From positions 682,001 through 746,000 of the forward strand of contig NZ_CP022584.1 of assembly GCF_002240225.1 (NCBI RefSeq): 64,000 bases of DNA. The letters are read 5' to 3'. Positions 61,451-64,000 of the stretch are shown here, one piece after another (positions within the stretch are counted from its first letter, which is position 1; every line of letters begins with the position of its first letter). Source of the DNA: Paenibacillus physcomitrellae. GTDB lineage: Bacteria > Bacillota > Bacilli > Paenibacillales > Paenibacillaceae. Position numbers and translations under genes: made by a program. A model generated the notes under the pieces. The model had not been told where the DNA came from. It did no database searches and saw only the letters and a list, made by a program, of their open reading frames with translations.

Positions 61451-61510
61451 CATATACAGGCTATGGAGTTGAAGCCGTAGTTCAGCATAACGAAAGGCAG
61501 GGGAGCCGGG

Positions 61511-62218
61511 ATGAAGGTATTGACAGTTGATGATGAGCCGCTAATCCTGAGCGGGTTGGTTAAAATTGTGCAGGAAGTCGCTCCCTTGGGGACCGAGGTT
61601 CGTAAAGCAACAAATGCTTATGATGCTCTTGACCTAATGAAGGACTATCTGCCCGATGTAACCATTACAGATCTGAATATGCCGGAAAAAAGTGGCTTTG
61701 AGCTGATTGAAGAAATCAAACTCGGCGGTTGGTGCGACCGTTTCATTATCCTTACAGGTTATGATGAATTTGAATATGTGCGCAGAGCGCTTCGAGCAGG
61801 CGTGGTGGATTATCTGCTAAAGCCGATAGACAAAGGCGAAATTGCCGCTCTGCTTGGGCGGATAAGAGAAGAACTGCCAAACGAATCGGATACGGATTAT
61901 TCCTGTCATGCCAAGCGGCTCTTGACTTATATCCAAATTCATTTCAGAAAAGATCTTTCACTCGACGACCTTGCCGAACAAATGAATCTCCATCCCAACT
62001 ATATCAGCAGTTTATTTAAGAAAGAAACCGGACATACCTTCATCAATTATCTCAATATGTTACGGATTCAGGCTGCACAAGAGCTGCTAATATCCAATAG
62101 CGAGCTTTCTGTCTGCGCTATTGGCCGGCAGGTCGGATATGACAGCAAGCATTATTTCTCCAAGGTATTCAAGAAATACACGGGCACTACTCCAGGGGCC
62201 TATCGGAATAATCAATGA
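61511..62218 (+). CDS. Response regulator with AraC DNA-binding domain, second system
   Basis: The 235-residue regulator has a receiver (1-115; Asp54 in ITDLNMPEKSG) joined by a very short linker to an AraC domain (about 135-235: RKDLSLDDLAEQMNLHPNYISSLFKKETGHTFINYL and IGRQVGYDSKHYFSKVFKKYTGTTPGAYR). It lacks the roughly 100-residue linker of the regulator at 31678. GGGGAG is 6 bases before the ATG. It probably acts at the 31-bp elements; that is inference. Confidence 0.93.
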   Translation: MKVLTVDDEPLILSGLVKIVQEVAPLGTEVRKATNAYDALDLMKDYLPDVTITDLNMPEKSGFELIEEIKLGGWCDRFIILTGYDEFEYVRRALRAGVVDYLLKPIDKGEIAALLGRIREELPNESDTDYSCHAKRLLTYIQIHFRKDLSLDDLAEQMNLHPNYISSLFKKETGHTFINYLNMLRIQAAQELLISNSELSVCAIGRQVGYDSKHYFSKVFKKYTGTTPGAYRNNQ

Positions 62219-62243
62219 TAAAGTGAAAGGATGAGAGCCTGAA

Positions 62244-64000
62244 GTGGATATCTGGAAAGAATACCCTCTTGGCGATATGATCGCCCGCTATGTGATGGAT
62301 AACCAAACCGGACAAATGGGGTTAATCCTGCTCCCTTTGTCTCGGGTCTCTTCGGCCTGCGAGAAAAAATTCAAAGTGGATTCCTTGGTACAGCTGAAAT
62401 GGATCGGGGATACTTACCCGGGAGGTTTCGCGCACGGCCACTCCATGCGAGGCAGCGGCACAGTGAACGCCTTGCAGTTTGAAGATCAATATCAAATTGA
62501 ACAGGATGGCCAGCTTACCGTTGTCACTGTTTTTCAAAGCGGAGAGGGCGGAAGGATCGCTCATCACCTGGCATGGGACCCGGGATACAACGTGTTGGAA
62601 TCGTTTACAACCGTACGTAATGACGGCCAATCTACCCTTACTGCCGAAATGATCTCCTCGTTCTCCCTGACCGGCTTGACCCCTTACGCCGAAGACGAAG
62701 CGCCGGAGACATTAATCCTTCACCGGATTCTCAGTTCCTGGTCCGCCGAAGGACGGCTGCTTTCCAGCCGTATTGAAGATTTGAATCTGGAGCCGGCATG
62801 GGCACCTCACGCAGTCAGAGGATTAAGGTTTGGACAAATCGGATCGATGCCGGTAAGAGATTATTTTCCTGCAGCGTTTGTGGAAGATACCCGGGCCGGG
62901 GTTATCTGGGGGGTTCAGCTGGCCCATCCCGCTTCCTGGCAAATAGAGCTTGGCAGACGGGATAACGCCCTTTTTCTTTCAGGGGGGCTTGCAGACCGGG
63001 AATTTGGACATTGGACAAAAACGATTCGCCCTGGAGAATTCTTTCAGACGCCCAGCGCTTACCTGACAGTAGCGGCAGATAATCTCGATAACACAGCAGC
63101 CCGCCTGACGGAAATTCACAAACGTTCTCTATTAGGGGGACCGGAGACTGAAGAAAATTTACCGATTATATTTAACGAATTTTGTACCACATGGGGTTCT
63201 CCCTCATCTGAAAATTTATATGCTATCGCTGAACGGCTTAGAGGTAAAGGCATTCGTTACCTGGTCATCGACAGCGGCTGGTACAAAAGCGAAGGTACCA
63301 ACTGGTTTAACGGCATGGGGGATTGGGAGGTCAGCAAGCGGGATTTTCCAGAAGGTTTGGGACCGACGCTCGAACATATCCGGCAATGCGGCATGATTCC
63401 CGGGATATGGTTTGAAATGGAGGTCTGCGGAACAGAATCCGCCGCGTTCCGGTTAACGGATCATCTGTTAAAGCGGGACGGCATTCCGATTACGGTCGGA
63501 GGCCGGCGTTTCTGGGATTTCCGCGATCCTTATGTCGTCAGCTATTTAAAGGAGAAGGTCATTGACTTCCTGAAGGACCATGGTTTTGGTTATTTAAAAG
63601 TCGATTATAACGATTCTCTGGGCATCGGCTGTGACGGGGCAGAATCACTCGGCGAAGGTCTGCGTGAGCAGATGGAGGCGGTACAGGACTTCTTCCGGTT
63701 AATCCGAAAGGAGGTTCCCGGAATCGTGATTGAAAATTGCGCGTCAGGCGGGCATCGGCTGGAGCCGTCCATGCTCGGGCTTACCAGTATGTCCTCCTTC
63801 TCGGACGCCCATGAATGCGAGGAAATTCCGATTATTGCCGCGAACATGCATCGTGTCATCCTGCCGAGACAAAACCAGATCTGGGCGGTGCTGCGGCAAA
63901 CCGACTCCTTGCAGCGGCTGGCTTATTCGCTGTCCGGCACAATGCTCGGGAGGATGTGTTTATCCGGCGATATTCATGAACTCGATCAGGAACAGTGGAG
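62244..64000 (+). CDS. GH36-family alpha-galactosidase, 3' end beyond the window
   Basis: The frame is open from GTG 62244 to the window end (585 codons). An N-terminal beta-sandwich (SFSLTGLTPYAEDEAPETL, GVIWGVQLAHPASW) leads into the GH36/clan-D barrel: LVIDSGWYKSEG, GMIPGIWFEMEVC, the nucleophile Asp454 in YLKVDYND, ENCASGGHRLEP and the acid/base Asp521 in SSFSDAHE. It removes alpha-galactosyl units. AAAGG lies 13 bases before the GTG, a loose spacing, so the start could shift. The gene follows the response regulator by 25 bases, in the same glycan locus. Confidence 0.9.
   Translation, partial: MDIWKEYPLGDMIARYVMDNQTGQMGLILLPLSRVSSACEKKFKVDSLVQLKWIGDTYPGGFAHGHSMRGSGTVNALQFEDQYQIEQDGQLTVVTVFQSGEGGRIAHHLAWDPGYNVLESFTTVRNDGQSTLTAEMISSFSLTGLTPYAEDEAPETLILHRILSSWSAEGRLLSSRIEDLNLEPAWAPHAVRGLRFGQIGSMPVRDYFPAAFVEDTRAGVIWGVQLAHPASWQIELGRRDNALFLSGGLADREFGHWTKTIRPGEFFQTPSAYLTVAADNLDNTAARLTEIHKRSLLGGPETEENLPIIFNEFCTTWGSPSSENLYAIAERLRGKGIRYLVIDSGWYKSEGTNWFNGMGDWEVSKRDFPEGLGPTLEHIRQCGMIPGIWFEMEVCGTESAAFRLTDHLLKRDGIPITVGGRRFWDFRDPYVVSYLKEKVIDFLKDHGFGYLKVDYNDSLGIGCDGAESLGEGLREQMEAVQDFFRLIRKEVPGIVIENCASGGHRLEPSMLGLTSMSSFSDAHECEEIPIIAANMHRVILPRQNQIWAVLRQTDSLQRLAYSLSGTMLGRMCLSGDIHELDQEQW

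Overview
The window reads as chromosome of an endospore-forming Firmicute, most likely a Paenibacillus or close relative. Supporting signs are a CotF-like spore coat/alcohol dehydrogenase cluster, a three-gene GerA-type germinant receptor operon, two YesMN-type two-component systems each paired with LplB/YtcP-type ABC importers, strong AGGAGG ribosome binding sites, a T-box leader and Bacillus-type sigma-A and ECF promoter motifs. No rRNA, tRNA, CRISPR array, intact insertion sequence or phage module was seen.

Layout. 1-8 kb: tail of a formylglycine-generating-enzyme-like protein, asnA, a deleted sigma/anti-sigma pair, a maltose acetyltransferase-like gene, and a secreted FecR-domain protein next to a secreted NHL-repeat protein. 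7.6-11 kb: a truncated BASS transporter, ppnP, an MFS transporter, and a MarR regulator whose probable operator recurs before a neighbouring flavodoxin-fold oxidoreductase. 11-17.3 kb: sporulation and germination (coat-coat-adhB-coat-coat, then gerA-gerC-gerB). 18.3-31.6 kb: an IclR/GntR-regulated sugar-acid cluster. It encodes a FucU-type mutarotase, SDR dehydrogenases, a lactonase, two unrelated sugar-acid dehydratases, a FAH-family hydrolase and a complete LutABC set. Together these can be read as a non-phosphorylating 6-deoxyhexose (L-fucose-like) route: sugar to lactone to acid to 2-keto-3-deoxy acid to diketo acid to pyruvate plus L-lactate, with LutABC oxidising the lactate to pyruvate. 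31.7-39.3 kb: response regulator, sensor kinase, ABC importer (two permeases and a lipoprotein) and a GH88 unsaturated uronyl hydrolase. 39.3-41.3 kb: a T-box leader and a Clostridia-like glutamyl-tRNA synthetase with an altered HIGH motif. 41.3-42.2 kb: a decayed MarR/membrane-protein pair. 42.5-44.2 kb: two SDRs, one of them glucose 1-dehydrogenase. 44.4-49.6 kb: hcp divergent from a two-gene fused 2-oxoacid:ferredoxin oxidoreductase, with Fnr-type boxes between them. 50.3-51.6 kb: three truncated gene fragments. 51.7-64 kb: a second glycan locus with GH31, GH43, ABC permeases, sensor kinase, solute-binding lipoprotein, response regulator and a GH36 gene cut by the window end.

The two observations I rate highest are the deoxysugar cluster with its built-in lactate oxidation module, and the T-box-controlled GltX with Asn in place of the first His of HIGH. 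Several regulatory duplications also stand out: a 31-bp element before two operons of the second ABC system, paired MarR-type operators at two loci, paired Fnr boxes, and short tandem repeats just after several stop codons. All functions are inferred from reading the sequence; no database search was run.
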